A stretch of DNA of 64,000 bases from NCBI RefSeq assembly GCF_007828865.1, contig NZ_VIVK01000002.1:620001-684000 (forward strand). The letters run 5' to 3'. Position numbers and translations under genes: made by a program. The notes under the pieces are model-generated. The model had not been told where the DNA came from. It was given only the letters and a program-made list of their open reading frames with translations, and ran no database searches. Source of the DNA: Kribbella amoyensis. GTDB taxonomy: Bacteria; Actinomycetota; Actinomycetes; Propionibacteriales; Kribbellaceae. This document shows, piece after piece, positions 40,882 to 49,382 of this stretch; position 1 is the stretch's first letter; each line of letters begins with the position of its first letter.

Positions 40882-42674
40882 TTCCGGTCCTTCGCGGTGG
40901 ACTTGGCCTTGTCGTCACTGTCGCCGGGCTCGGTCTTGAACGGGCTGTCCCCCTTGAAAGGGCTCTCCCCGCTCACCCGGGTCTCCTCGTTGGCCAGGTC
41001 CTCGAGCCGGAACTCGTCGATCCGGGTCTCGTCCCGCGGCTCCCGCGCGGCCGGCTTCCCGGCAGCCTTGGTGCCGGCGCTGTCGTCAGCCTTGTCGTCG
41101 GCGCTTGCGACAGTCTTGGCATCGGCCTTGTCGTCAGCCTTGGCGGGCGCCTTGGCAGCGGTCGTCTTCTGGGCTGTGTCCGGCTCGGTGGGCTTGCTGT
41201 CGGCCGGCGTGGCCAGCACGGCCGGGTCGACCCGCAGGTCGGTGTCGATCGTCGTCTCGTCGACCCGCGCACCACCGGCCGTCGACCCGACGAACGGGCT
41301 CTGCCCGCCGAAAGCGCCGCTCTGCCCACCAGTCGTCCGGCCGAACGTCGGCGCGTCCGCGGCCGGCTCGGTGGGCGCCGGGTACTCGGTCGCGGACGGC
41401 TCGGCCGGGACCGGGTACTCCGGCGCGGCCGCGAACGGGCTGCTCTCGGCCGGCCGGGCGAACGGGTTGTTCCCCTGCGACTGGCTCTGTGCCTGGCCCT
41501 GCGCCGGACCCTGGTTCGCCGGGCCCTGGTTCGAGGGGCCCTGGTTCGAGGGGCCGGTGAACGGGCTGCTCTGGGCGGCGCCCTGACCCGGTGCGTTGAA
41601 CGGGGTGTACGCCGGGGTGGCCGTCTCGGAGTCGAGCTCGGCGGCCTGGCGGGCAATGTTGCTGGCGATGTCGTTCAGCCCGGCGATCTGGGCCAGGATG
41701 CCGTCCCGGCGCTTGGCCAACCGCTCGGTCTCCCGGGCGATCAGGGTGCGGGACCGCTCGGCCTCGTCGGCAGCGCTGGCCAGCTCGGCCTCGGCGCGCG
41801 ACCGGGACGTGATCAGCACCTGCTCGGCCTCCCGGCGGGCCCGGGTCAGCGTCCGCTCGGCCGACGCGTCCGCCTCCTGGCGGATCTTGCGGGCCTGCTC
41901 GGTCGCCTCGGCCACCCGGCGCTCGGACTGCTCGGCCGCCTCGCGCATCTGGGTGGTCAGGTTCTCGGTGTCGGCGGCGATCTGCTGGTGCTTGTCGGCC
42001 AGCTCCTTCGCCTGCTGCTCGCGCTCGTCGGCCAGCCGGGCCCGCAGCGCGGCGGACTCACGCTGGATCGCGGTGCGGATCTTCTCCGCCTCGTGCAGCG
42101 CGCCGTTCTTCAGCGTGCTGGCCTGGGACTCGGCGGTGAGCTGCAACTGCTCGGCCTTGCGGCGAGCGGCGGCGAGCACCTCGCCGGCCTCGGTCTCGGC
42201 GGTCCGGCGGATCTCGGCTGCGTCACCCTCCGCGGTGCGACGCATGCTGTCCGACTCGTTCAGCGCGACGGTCCGGATGTCCTCGGCCTCGCGGTCACCG
42301 GTGGACCGGGCCGCGGCCGCTTCCTTGGCCGCCGTGGCGCGCAGTTCCTCGGCCTCGCGCCGCGCCTCTTCCAGCGCCTCGGACGCCTGGTCCTGGGCGA
42401 GCCGGAGGATCTGCGCGGCCCGGTCGCCGAGCCCGGCGTACGACGGGTTCGCGCTCGCCTCGAGCTGGCGTTTGGCCTCCTCCAGCTGGCGCTGCAGCGG
42501 CGCCTGGTTCCCGGTCAGCTCGTCGACCTTGGCCCGGACCTCGGCGAGCTGTGCCTCCAGCGCCCGGACATAGTCGTCCACCGCGTGTTTGTCGTACCCC
42601 CGGCGTGCGACGGGGAAGCCCCCGGCGGCGGTCGCCGTACGGTCGAAGAACGGCAGGCTCGACTCGTCAGCCAT
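40878..42674 (-). CDS. Scy/FilP-like DivIVA-type coiled-coil protein
   Basis: A 598-residue cytoskeletal-type protein. Residues about 20-60 (GFPVARRGYDKHAVDDYVRA) match the DivIVA-like membrane/polarity segment. Residues about 60-355 are an almost unbroken coiled coil rich in Ala/Glu/Arg (EEARREAEELRATAAKEAAA, AERTLTRARREAEQVLITS), as in Streptomyces Scy and FilP. Residues about 370-480 are a disordered Pro/Gly/Gln linker with SNQGP repeats, and the tail is Lys/Asp/Ala rich. Likely polar growth scaffold. Co-transcribed with the AI-2E family gene (4-bp overlap). Confidence 0.85.
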   Translation of the reverse strand: MADESSLPFFDRTATAAGGFPVARRGYDKHAVDDYVRALEAQLAEVRAKVDELTGNQAPLQRQLEEAKRQLEASANPSYAGLGDRAAQILRLAQDQASEALEEARREAEELRATAAKEAAAARSTGDREAEDIRTVALNESDSMRRTAEGDAAEIRRTAETEAGEVLAAARRKAEQLQLTAESQASTLKNGALHEAEKIRTAIQRESAALRARLADEREQQAKELADKHQQIAADTENLTTQMREAAEQSERRVAEATEQARKIRQEADASAERTLTRARREAEQVLITSRSRAEAELASAADEAERSRTLIARETERLAKRRDGILAQIAGLNDIASNIARQAAELDSETATPAYTPFNAPGQGAAQSSPFTGPSNQGPSNQGPANQGPAQGQAQSQSQGNNPFARPAESSPFAAAPEYPVPAEPSATEYPAPTEPAADAPTFGRTTGGQSGAFGGQSPFVGSTAGGARVDETTIDTDLRVDPAVLATPADSKPTEPDTAQKTTAAKAPAKADDKADAKTVASADDKADDSAGTKAAGKPAAREPRDETRIDEFRLEDLANEETRVSGESPFKGDSPFKTEPGDSDDKAKSTAKDRK

Positions 42675-42784
42675 CGCTGAATGTCCCTTCTGGCGGCTCG
42701 TGTGAATCCCCCAGCGTAAGCCTGTCAGAACTCAGGCCCACCCACCTAACCGGGAGTGCGATCGACACTACGCTCCGCCGGACC

Positions 42785-42883
42785 GGATCCCCACCACTCC
42801 CCAACCCCGGACGCGGCCCCGATCCACGCCTGCCGAGCGCGCGCGGACACCTCCGCGACCGGGTTGGTGAGTGGTGGGGATCC
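42785..42883 (-). terminator. Long hairpin element after ccr
   Basis: Arms 42785-42806 (GGATCCCCACCACTCCCCAACC, 22 bp, given here in two parts: GGATCCCCACCACTC and CCCAACC) and 42862-42883 pair almost perfectly around a 55-nt loop whose ends also pair. It begins 14 bp past the ccr stop on the minus strand. The arm core TTGGTGAGTG recurs in the element at 54862-54967. Likely terminator or mRNA-stabilising structure. Confidence 0.65.
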
Positions 42884-42896
42884 GCGGTCGCGCGGG

Positions 42897-44228
42897 TCAG
42901 CGGTTGCGGAAGCGGTTGATCTTGTCGACGTGGCGGGCGCGGAGTTGCTCGTCGCGGACGCCGAGGCCCTCGGTCGGGGCCAGGGTGAGGACGCCGACCT
43001 TGCCCTGGTGCAGGTTGCGATGCACGTCGTACGCCGCCTGGGCTGTCTCTTCCAGTGGGTACACCTTGCTCACGGTCGGGTGGATCATGCCCTTCGCGAT
43101 CAGCCGGTTGGCCTCCCACGCCTCCCGGTAGTTGGCGAAGTGCGAGCCGATGATCCGCTTCAGGTTCATCCACAGGTACCGGTTGTCGTAGGAGTGCATG
43201 TACCCCGAGGTGGACGCGCAGGTGACGATCGTGCCGCCCTTGCGCGCGACGAAGGTGGACGCACCGAACGTCTCCCGGCCCGGGTGCTCGAAGACGATGT
43301 CCGGGTCGTCGCCGCCGGTCAGCTCGCGGATCCGGGCCCCGAGCCGCTTCCACTCCTTCTGGTCCTGGGTGTGCTCGTCGATCCAGAACCGGTACCCCTC
43401 CGCGGACCGGTCGATGATCAGCTCGGCGCCCATCGCCCGGCAGATCTCCGCCTTCTCCTCCGACGACACCACGCAGACCGGGACCGCGCCGCCGTTCAGC
43501 GCGAACTGGGTCGCGTACGAGCCGAGGCCGCCGGACGCGCCCCAGATCAGCACCACGTCGCCCTGCTTCATGTTCGCCCCGTTGGCCGACACCAGTTGCC
43601 GGTACGCCGTGCTGTTCACCAGGCCCGGCGAGGCGGCCTCCTCCCAGGTGAGGTGGCCCGGTTTCGGCATCAGCTGGTTCGACTTGACCAGGGCCAGCTC
43701 GGCCAGACCGCCGAAGTTGGTCTCGAACCCCCAGATCCGCTGCTCCGAGTCGAGCATCGTGTCGTTGTGCCCGTCGGGGGACTCCAGCTCGACCGACAGG
43801 CAGTGCGCGACCACCTCGTCGCCGGGCTTCCACGCGTTCACGCCCGGCCCGGTCCGCAGCACGACGCCGGCCAGGTCCGAGCCGACCACGTGGTACGGCA
43901 GGTCGTGGCGGGCGGTCAACGGCGAGAGTTTCCCGTACCGCTTGAGGAACGCGAACGTGGAGACCGGTTCGAAGATCGAGGTCCAGACCGTGTTGTAGTT
44001 GATCGCGCTCGCCATCACCGCGACCAGCGCCTCGCCCGGGCCGAGCTCGGGGGTCGGCACGTCGTCCAGGTGCAGGCTCTTGCGCGGGTCCTTCTCCTTG
44101 CTGGTCAGACCCTCGAACATGTCCGCCTCTTCGGCGTGCACGGTCATCCCGCGGTAGTGGTCCGGTACCTCCAGCCCGCCGACGGCGGCACTGTCACCGG
44201 CAAGGATCGCGTCGAGGATCTGCTTCAC
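42897..44228 (-). CDS. ccr: Crotonyl-CoA carboxylase/reductase
   Basis: Reductive carboxylation of crotonyl-CoA to ethylmalonyl-CoA with NADPH and CO2 (key step of the ethylmalonyl-CoA pathway and a source of polyketide extender units). The 443-residue MDR-type enzyme shows MKQILDAILAGDSAAVGGLE, the SAINYNTVWTSIFEPVSTFA segment, HVVGSDLAGVVLRTG, WGASGGLGSYATQFALNGG (NADPH site), and IVFEHPGRETFGASTFVARK with the CO2-site neighbourhood. GTG start after GGAGG. Followed by the palindromic terminator element. The epimerase at 45373, MeaB at 49383 and IcmA at 55028 act on related acyl-CoA esters. Confidence 0.97.
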   Translation of the reverse strand: MKQILDAILAGDSAAVGGLEVPDHYRGMTVHAEEADMFEGLTSKEKDPRKSLHLDDVPTPELGPGEALVAVMASAINYNTVWTSIFEPVSTFAFLKRYGKLSPLTARHDLPYHVVGSDLAGVVLRTGPGVNAWKPGDEVVAHCLSVELESPDGHNDTMLDSEQRIWGFETNFGGLAELALVKSNQLMPKPGHLTWEEAASPGLVNSTAYRQLVSANGANMKQGDVVLIWGASGGLGSYATQFALNGGAVPVCVVSSEEKAEICRAMGAELIIDRSAEGYRFWIDEHTQDQKEWKRLGARIRELTGGDDPDIVFEHPGRETFGASTFVARKGGTIVTCASTSGYMHSYDNRYLWMNLKRIIGSHFANYREAWEANRLIAKGMIHPTVSKVYPLEETAQAAYDVHRNLHQGKVGVLTLAPTEGLGVRDEQLRARHVDKINRFRNR

Positions 44229-44386
44229 GTCAAAACCTCCAGGAACGGCGGTCGGGGTGAGCGGAATCTACCGACGAGTATGCCGTCCTGGCTGTGCCTT
44301 GTGACACAGTTCGCGGCCGTTGAGACGACCGTCACTTTTCCAGTCCACCGGGATCAGTGGTCTTATCGCGACGTTGGCTTTCGATG

Positions 44387-45298
44387 TCAGCGCAGGACGG
44401 CGTGCAGGCGGACCTGGGTCCCGCTGCCGCCGGAGCGCACCTGGACCAGGTCGCAGAGCTGGTTGGCCATCCAGACACCGCGGCCGCCGAGCCGGTCGGT
44501 GGGCGGCAGTACCCGGCCGACCAGCAGGTCGTCGATCCGGCCGTGGTCGGCGACGTCGCAGACCAGCATCCCGCCCTCGGCCCATAGCGACAGCCGCCCG
44601 CGGCCGCCGCCGAAGCGGATGCTGTTCGTGCAGATCTCGTGCAGCGCCAGGGTCAGGTCGTCCAGCCGGTCGCCGTCGAGACCGCGGGGCCGGGCCTGGG
44701 CTTCGAGGGTCTGCCGGATCTCGCCGAGGTCGGCCAGCCCGAACGGCATCCGGACCGCGCCGAGCGGAACCGGCGACAATGGCGTACAGAACGTCGTCGC
44801 GGCCGCGGCGCGGGTGGCGTCGGTCGACGGGTGCAGGCCGGCCGGATCGGCGTCGACCTTGGCCGAGTACGGGCAGCGCAGCCGGAACGACCGGGCTCGC
44901 CCGAAGGCCACGTTGAGCAGGAGTTCGTTCAGGATCGCCTCGTCCAGCTCGGCCGCGGACCGGCCCGGGTAGGCCGGCTCGCCGAGGCCGCGCAGCGGGA
45001 TCCCCGGCGCCTGGTCGAGCAGGGCGCGCCAGAGCGGGATGATCCGGGCCGGATTGCGGCCGACGTCGGCGATGTCGACGTAGATCACCTGGTCCGCGCG
45101 TCGTCCCAGCGCGCCACGGAGCAGGTCGTTGCGGAGCTCCGGCAGGGCGGCGACGACGGTCTCACCGGCCGTCAGGCCGCGATGAAGGAACGGTGCCGCC
45201 TGGTCGAGGAAGTCGTCGTCGTCGGAATACACGAAGGCGTCGTGCTCGAACCCCACGGGCCCCTGCTGGCGAGAATCAGAAGCGCTGTCGATCAGCAC
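44387..45298 (-). CDS. MEDS sensor domain/anti-sigma-type ATPase fusion
   Basis: A 303-residue regulator. Residues about 15-165 (GFEHDAFVYSDDDDFLDQAA, RGLTAGETVVAALPE, DQVIYVDIADVGRNPARIIP) match the MEDS sensory domain; residues about 195-303 form a HATPase_c kinase of the anti-sigma/RsbW type (LTLALHEICTNSIRFGGGRG, LVCDVADHGRIDDLLVG, GRGVWMANQLCDLVQVRSGG). The GTG at 45298 (MLIDSASDSRQQG) is the best start. Such fusions are very common in actinobacteria and are thought to phosphorylate anti-sigma antagonists; the partner here is unknown. Confidence 0.85.
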   Translation of the reverse strand: MLIDSASDSRQQGPVGFEHDAFVYSDDDDFLDQAAPFLHRGLTAGETVVAALPELRNDLLRGALGRRADQVIYVDIADVGRNPARIIPLWRALLDQAPGIPLRGLGEPAYPGRSAAELDEAILNELLLNVAFGRARSFRLRCPYSAKVDADPAGLHPSTDATRAAAATTFCTPLSPVPLGAVRMPFGLADLGEIRQTLEAQARPRGLDGDRLDDLTLALHEICTNSIRFGGGRGRLSLWAEGGMLVCDVADHGRIDDLLVGRVLPPTDRLGGRGVWMANQLCDLVQVRSGGSGTQVRLHAVLR

Positions 45299-45372
45299 CG
45301 CACCACAGTAACTCCGAGTCTCACCGGTGGTAACCGTCTGCGGATGGTTTTTGCGGCCGATTTCACCGTCTG

Positions 45373-45810
45373 TCAGCGAGCGGGCTGGACGAGTTCCACC
45401 AGGACGCCGCCGGCCGACTTCGGATGGACGAAGTTCACCCGCGATCCGGCCGTCCCTCGCTTCGGCTCCTCGTAGAGCAGTCGCGCGCCCCGGTCCCGCA
45501 GGGTCGCCGACACCGCGTCGAGGTCCCGGACCCGGTACGCGACCTGCTGGACGCCGGGGCCGTTGCGGTCCAGGAACTTCGCGATCGGGGAGTCCTCGGA
45601 CAGCGGCGCGAGCAGCTGGATCGACGAACCGGAGTCGCCCACCGAGAGCATCGCCTCCCGGACGCCCTGCTCCTCGTTGACCTCCTCGTGCGCGACCGTC
45701 ATCCCGAAGGTCTCCGCGTAGAACCGCACCGCCTCGTCGAAGTCGGCCACGGCGATGCCGACATGGTCGATGGCCTCGAACAAGGTCTCGGTGGCGGTCC
45801 GCTGCTCCAT
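45373..45810 (-). CDS. mce: Methylmalonyl-CoA epimerase
   Basis: Interconverts (2R)- and (2S)-methylmalonyl-CoA (possibly ethylmalonyl-CoA too). 145 residues, a vicinal oxygen chelate fold with two beta-alpha-beta repeats: IDHVGIAVADFDEAVRFYAE with metal His, MLSVGDSGSSIQLLAPLSED, GPGVQQVAYRVRDLDAVSAT and the terminal metal Glu in GVLVELVQ. The ATG at 45810 (MEQRTATETLFEAIDHVG) sets the normal family length. Divergent from the SDR gene by 29 bp. Confidence 0.93.
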   Translation of the reverse strand: MEQRTATETLFEAIDHVGIAVADFDEAVRFYAETFGMTVAHEEVNEEQGVREAMLSVGDSGSSIQLLAPLSEDSPIAKFLDRNGPGVQQVAYRVRDLDAVSATLRDRGARLLYEEPKRGTAGSRVNFVHPKSAGGVLVELVQPAR

Positions 45811-45839
45811 GCCGCCAGAGTGTCTCGTCCCCGGACGGA

Positions 45840-46730
45840 ATGCCATCGAAAGTGGCCGATGCGACACTGGACGATCCGATGGCTTTGCAGAACGAGATGT
45901 ACCGCCGGCTGCTCGGGCCCGGATGGGCGCGGGTCGACCCGGCACGGCTGGAATCGGCCGTCGGCGGCCGGGTGGTCCTGGTGACCGGTGCGTCGTCCGG
46001 GATCGGCGAGCGGACGGCCGAGTTGGTGGCCGCGGCCGGGGCGACGGTCCTGCTCGCGGCCCGGCGAGGTGATCGGCTGGCCGAGGTGGCCGAACGGATC
46101 GCGGCACGAGGCGGTACGGCGGTGCCGTACCCGGTCGACCTGGCTGATCCCGAGTCGGTGGATCGGCTGGTCGCCGGCGTGCTCGCGGAGCACGGCCGGG
46201 TGGACGTCGTGGTGAACAACGCGGGCAAGTCGATCCGCAGGTCGCTCGCCGACACCGTGGACCGGTTCCACGACGTGACCCGGACGAACGCGGTGAACTA
46301 CCTCGGCCCGGTCCGGCTGCTGTCCGGCCTGCTCCCCGGAATGCGGGCCCAGGGCAACGGTCATGTCGTCAACGTGGGCACGCTGAACGTCGACCTCCCG
46401 CTCGCCGAGTGGGCCGTGTACAGCGCGTCCAAGTCCGCGTTCGAGGCCTGGCTGCGGTGCGTGGCCCCGGAGATCCGCGTCGACGGGGTGGCGACCACCT
46501 CGATCCACTTCGGCCTGGTCCACACGCCGATGAGCGCGCCGACGTACCACCCACGGGTCCCCGGGCTGACCGCGGAGGCGGCGGCGGAGGTGATCGGGCG
46601 CGCGCTGGTCCGCCGGCCGCGGCTGCTGGTGCCGTGGTGGGCACGACCGGCGGCGGCGCTCGCTAACGTTGCCCAGGGCCCCTATGAGGCGGCCCAGGCC
46701 CGGGTGCTCCGGATGCTGCGGAGCCGGTGA
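45840..46730 (+). CDS. Short-chain dehydrogenase/reductase
   Basis: A 296-residue SDR. TGASSGIGERTAELVA is the NAD(P) motif, VVVNNAGKSIRR the NAG block, and catalytic residues lie in NVGTLNVDLPLAEWAVYSASK (Ser/Thr is weakly placed; Tyr-x3-Lys is clear). An N-terminal extension of about 40 residues and a C-terminal helical extension (RPAAALANVAQGPYEAAQAR) suggest membrane or lipid association. Overlaps the acyl-CoA ligase gene (GTGATG), so both act together, perhaps on fatty acyl substrates. Starts at 45840 (ATG), 45852 (GTG) and 45879 (ATG) are all possible; no strong ribosome site decides. Confidence 0.85.
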   Translation: MPSKVADATLDDPMALQNEMYRRLLGPGWARVDPARLESAVGGRVVLVTGASSGIGERTAELVAAAGATVLLAARRGDRLAEVAERIAARGGTAVPYPVDLADPESVDRLVAGVLAEHGRVDVVVNNAGKSIRRSLADTVDRFHDVTRTNAVNYLGPVRLLSGLLPGMRAQGNGHVVNVGTLNVDLPLAEWAVYSASKSAFEAWLRCVAPEIRVDGVATTSIHFGLVHTPMSAPTYHPRVPGLTAEAAAEVIGRALVRRPRLLVPWWARPAAALANVAQGPYEAAQARVLRMLRSR

Positions 46731-48100
46731 TGCGACGCGCGGCGGCGGTGGACGTGACCGTGGGCCTGACGCGGCTGCTCGGTGCCGTCCCGGTTTGGCG
46801 GCCTGGTGTGCAAAGCGTTCTCCGCCGGGACGGGCTGACCTTCAGCGCGTTGGTCGGGATCGCGGCCCGACGCCGTCCGGAGGAGACCGCGATCGTCGAC
46901 GCGCAAGGACCGGTGAGTTGTGCGGAGCTGGACGACTTGGTCGATCGCCGGGCCGCGGAGATCGACGAACCGCGGTGGACGGTGAACGAGCCGGACTCGC
47001 GCTCGTTCGTCGTCGAGGTCGCCGCCGGACTGCGCGGGAACGCCGATGTGGTGCTGCTCGATCCACGGACCCCGGCGCCCCAGGTAGAGCTGGGACCGAG
47101 GCGCGGAAAACGGGGCCAGGTCATCCTGCTCACGTCGGGGAGTACGGGGACCGCGAAGGGTGTCGAACGCGGGGGAGTGCGGTCGACGCAGGGGATCCCG
47201 GTGAGCACGCTGGTCCGGCGGCTGCCGTTGCGGTCGGGGTCGCCGTTGGTGGTGACGCCGCCGTTGTTCCACGGGTTCGGGTTCGGGTTCCTCGCGGTGG
47301 GGCTGGCTTTCGGGATGCCGGTGGTGCTGCTGCGGGACCCGGCCGAGGTGGCGGACTACGTCGGTACGCATCCCGGCTGCGTCCTCGTCGGCGTACCGCC
47401 CGTGCTGGCCAAGATCGAGCGGGCGGGTGGTCGCGCCGAGCCGGCGGCCGTGGTCAGCGGGGCCGGGATGCTGCATCCCGCCGTCGCGGCGCGGCTGGTC
47501 TCGGCGTACGGGCCGGTGCTGTTCAACCTGTACGGGTCGAGCGAGGACGGCTGGTCGACGATCGCGACCCCGGACGACCTCGCGGCGGCGCCCGGGACGA
47601 TCGGGCGACCCGCGGCCGGGATCCGGGTCGCCGTCCTCGACGAGGCCGGAAACCCTTTGCGGGCAGGGGAGATCGGGCACCTGTGCATCGCGAGCCGGCT
47701 GGAGTTCGCCCAGTACGCCGGGGGCGGACGGCGCGCGCGGCTCGGCGGGATGGCGGACTCCGGCGACCTCGGGTACCAGGACACGGCCGGGCGGTTCTTC
47801 GTGGCCGGGCGGTCCGACGCGATGGTCGTGACCGGTGGCGAGAACGTCTTCCCGGCCGAGGTGGAGGACGTGCTGCTGGCCCATCCCGCGATCGCGGAGG
47901 CGCGGGTGGACGGCGTACCGGACGAGGAGTACGGGACCCGGCTGGCGGCGTCGGTGGTGCTGCGATCGCCCGTGGACGTGGACGAGTTGCTCGCTTACGC
48001 GCGGACCAGGTTGCCCCGCCACAAGGTGCCGCGGTCGGTGCGCTGCGTGGCCGTGGTGCCGATCACCTCGACCGGCAAACCGGCGCGGCGTGTGACCTGA
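46727..48100 (+). CDS. AMP-dependent acyl-CoA synthetase/ligase
   Basis: Activates a carboxylic acid to an acyl-adenylate and then a CoA thioester. 457 residues, short for the family (about 500-550). Motifs: P-loop LLTSGSTGTAKGVER, FNLYGSSEDGWSTIA, hinge Asp region SGDLGYQDTAGRFFVAGRSD with VTGGENVFPAEVEDVLLAHP, and the C-terminal catalytic Lys in STGKPARR. The region between residues 50 and 120 is compressed. Start either GTG 46727 or ATG 46730, overlapping the SDR stop. Partner SDR suggests a linked lipid-modifying step. Confidence 0.87.
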   Translation: MMRRAAAVDVTVGLTRLLGAVPVWRPGVQSVLRRDGLTFSALVGIAARRRPEETAIVDAQGPVSCAELDDLVDRRAAEIDEPRWTVNEPDSRSFVVEVAAGLRGNADVVLLDPRTPAPQVELGPRRGKRGQVILLTSGSTGTAKGVERGGVRSTQGIPVSTLVRRLPLRSGSPLVVTPPLFHGFGFGFLAVGLAFGMPVVLLRDPAEVADYVGTHPGCVLVGVPPVLAKIERAGGRAEPAAVVSGAGMLHPAVAARLVSAYGPVLFNLYGSSEDGWSTIATPDDLAAAPGTIGRPAAGIRVAVLDEAGNPLRAGEIGHLCIASRLEFAQYAGGGRRARLGGMADSGDLGYQDTAGRFFVAGRSDAMVVTGGENVFPAEVEDVLLAHPAIAEARVDGVPDEEYGTRLAASVVLRSPVDVDELLAYARTRLPRHKVPRSVRCVAVVPITSTGKPARRVT

Positions 48101-48143
48101 TCGACAGGCGCGTACCAGTGTCCCCGCAGGTATCGTGACAAAC

Positions 48144-49361
48144 ATGTCTGACGCCGCGCGTAGTTCGCAGAACGAAACCGTCATCGTCGCCGGTGCGCGA
48201 ACCCCGATCGGGCGGCTGCTGGGTGGCCTCAAGGGCTTCACCGGCGCCGAGCTCGGGGGCTTCGCCATCCAGGGCGCGCTGGCCAAGGCCGGCCTCGCGC
48301 CGGACCAGGTCGAGTACGTGATCATGGGCCAGGTCCTGCAGGCCGGCGGCGGCCAGATCACCGCCCGCCAGGCCGCGGTCAAGGGCGGCATCCCGATGAA
48401 CGTCCCCGCCATCACCGTCAACAAGGTCTGCCTGTCCGGGCTGAACGCGATCGCGCTGGCGTCGCAGCTGATCCGGGCCGGCGAGTACGACATCGTGGTG
48501 GCCGGCGGGATGGAGTCGATGACGAACGCGCCGCACCTGCTGCCGAAGTCGCGCGAGGGCTTCAAGTACGGCGACACCGCGCTGGTCGACTCGATGGCCT
48601 ACGACGGGCTCTGGGACGCGTTCACCGACCAGGCGATGGGATCGCTGACCGACCAGGCGAACGCGGACGGTCTGCGGCTGACCCGCGAGGAGCAGGACCA
48701 GTTCAGCGCCCGGTCGCACCAGCTGGCCGCGGAAGCCTGGAAGAACGGCGTCTTCGCCGACGAGGTGGTCCCGGTCGAGGTCCCGCAGCGCAAGGGCGAC
48801 CCGCTCGTCGTCGACACCGACGAGGGCATTCGCGGCGACACCACCGTGGACTCGCTGGCCAAGCTGCGGCCCGCGTTCGGCAAGGACGGCACGATCACGG
48901 CCGGTTCGGCCTCGCAGATCTCCGACGGCGGCTGTGCCGTGGTCGTGATGAGCAAGGCGAAGGCACAGGAGCTCGGGCTCAGCTGGATCGCCGAGATCGG
49001 CGCGCACGGCTCCGTCTCCGGCCCGGACTCGTCGCTGCAGAGCCAGCCGGCCAACGCGATCGTGAAGGCCTGCGCCAAGGAGGGCATCGACCCGGCCACG
49101 CTCGACCTGGTCGAGATCAACGAGGCGTTCGCCGCGGTCGGCATCGCCAGTGGCCGCGAGCTCAACCTGGATCAGGACAAGGTGAACGTGAACGGCGGCG
49201 CGATCGCGCTCGGCCACCCGATCGGCATGTCCGGTGCCCGGCTGGTCCTGCACCTCGCACTCGAGCTGCAGCGCCGGGGCGGCGGGGTCGGCGCGGCCGC
49301 GCTCTGCGGTGGCGGTGGCCAGGGCGACGCGCTGATCGTCAAGGTACCGACGGCCGGCTGA
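48144..49361 (+). CDS. Acetyl-CoA C-acetyltransferase (thiolase)
   Basis: Condenses two acetyl-CoA to acetoacetyl-CoA or cleaves 3-oxoacyl-CoA. 405 residues. Active-site Cys in NKVCLSGLNAIALASQ, GGMESMTNAPHLL loop, EINEAFAAVG, the catalytic His in NVNGGAIALGHPIGMSGAR and the second Cys in ALCGGGGQGDALI are all intact. ATG at 48144 (MSDAARSSQNE) chosen over a GTG 9 bp upstream. meaB follows 21 bp downstream, so the two are co-transcribed, linking acetoacetyl-CoA formation to mutase maintenance. Confidence 0.95.
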   Translation: MSDAARSSQNETVIVAGARTPIGRLLGGLKGFTGAELGGFAIQGALAKAGLAPDQVEYVIMGQVLQAGGGQITARQAAVKGGIPMNVPAITVNKVCLSGLNAIALASQLIRAGEYDIVVAGGMESMTNAPHLLPKSREGFKYGDTALVDSMAYDGLWDAFTDQAMGSLTDQANADGLRLTREEQDQFSARSHQLAAEAWKNGVFADEVVPVEVPQRKGDPLVVDTDEGIRGDTTVDSLAKLRPAFGKDGTITAGSASQISDGGCAVVVMSKAKAQELGLSWIAEIGAHGSVSGPDSSLQSQPANAIVKACAKEGIDPATLDLVEINEAFAAVGIASGRELNLDQDKVNVNGGAIALGHPIGMSGARLVLHLALELQRRGGGVGAAALCGGGGQGDALIVKVPTAG

Positions 49362-49382
49362 CGGCGCGCCGATACTGACCTG

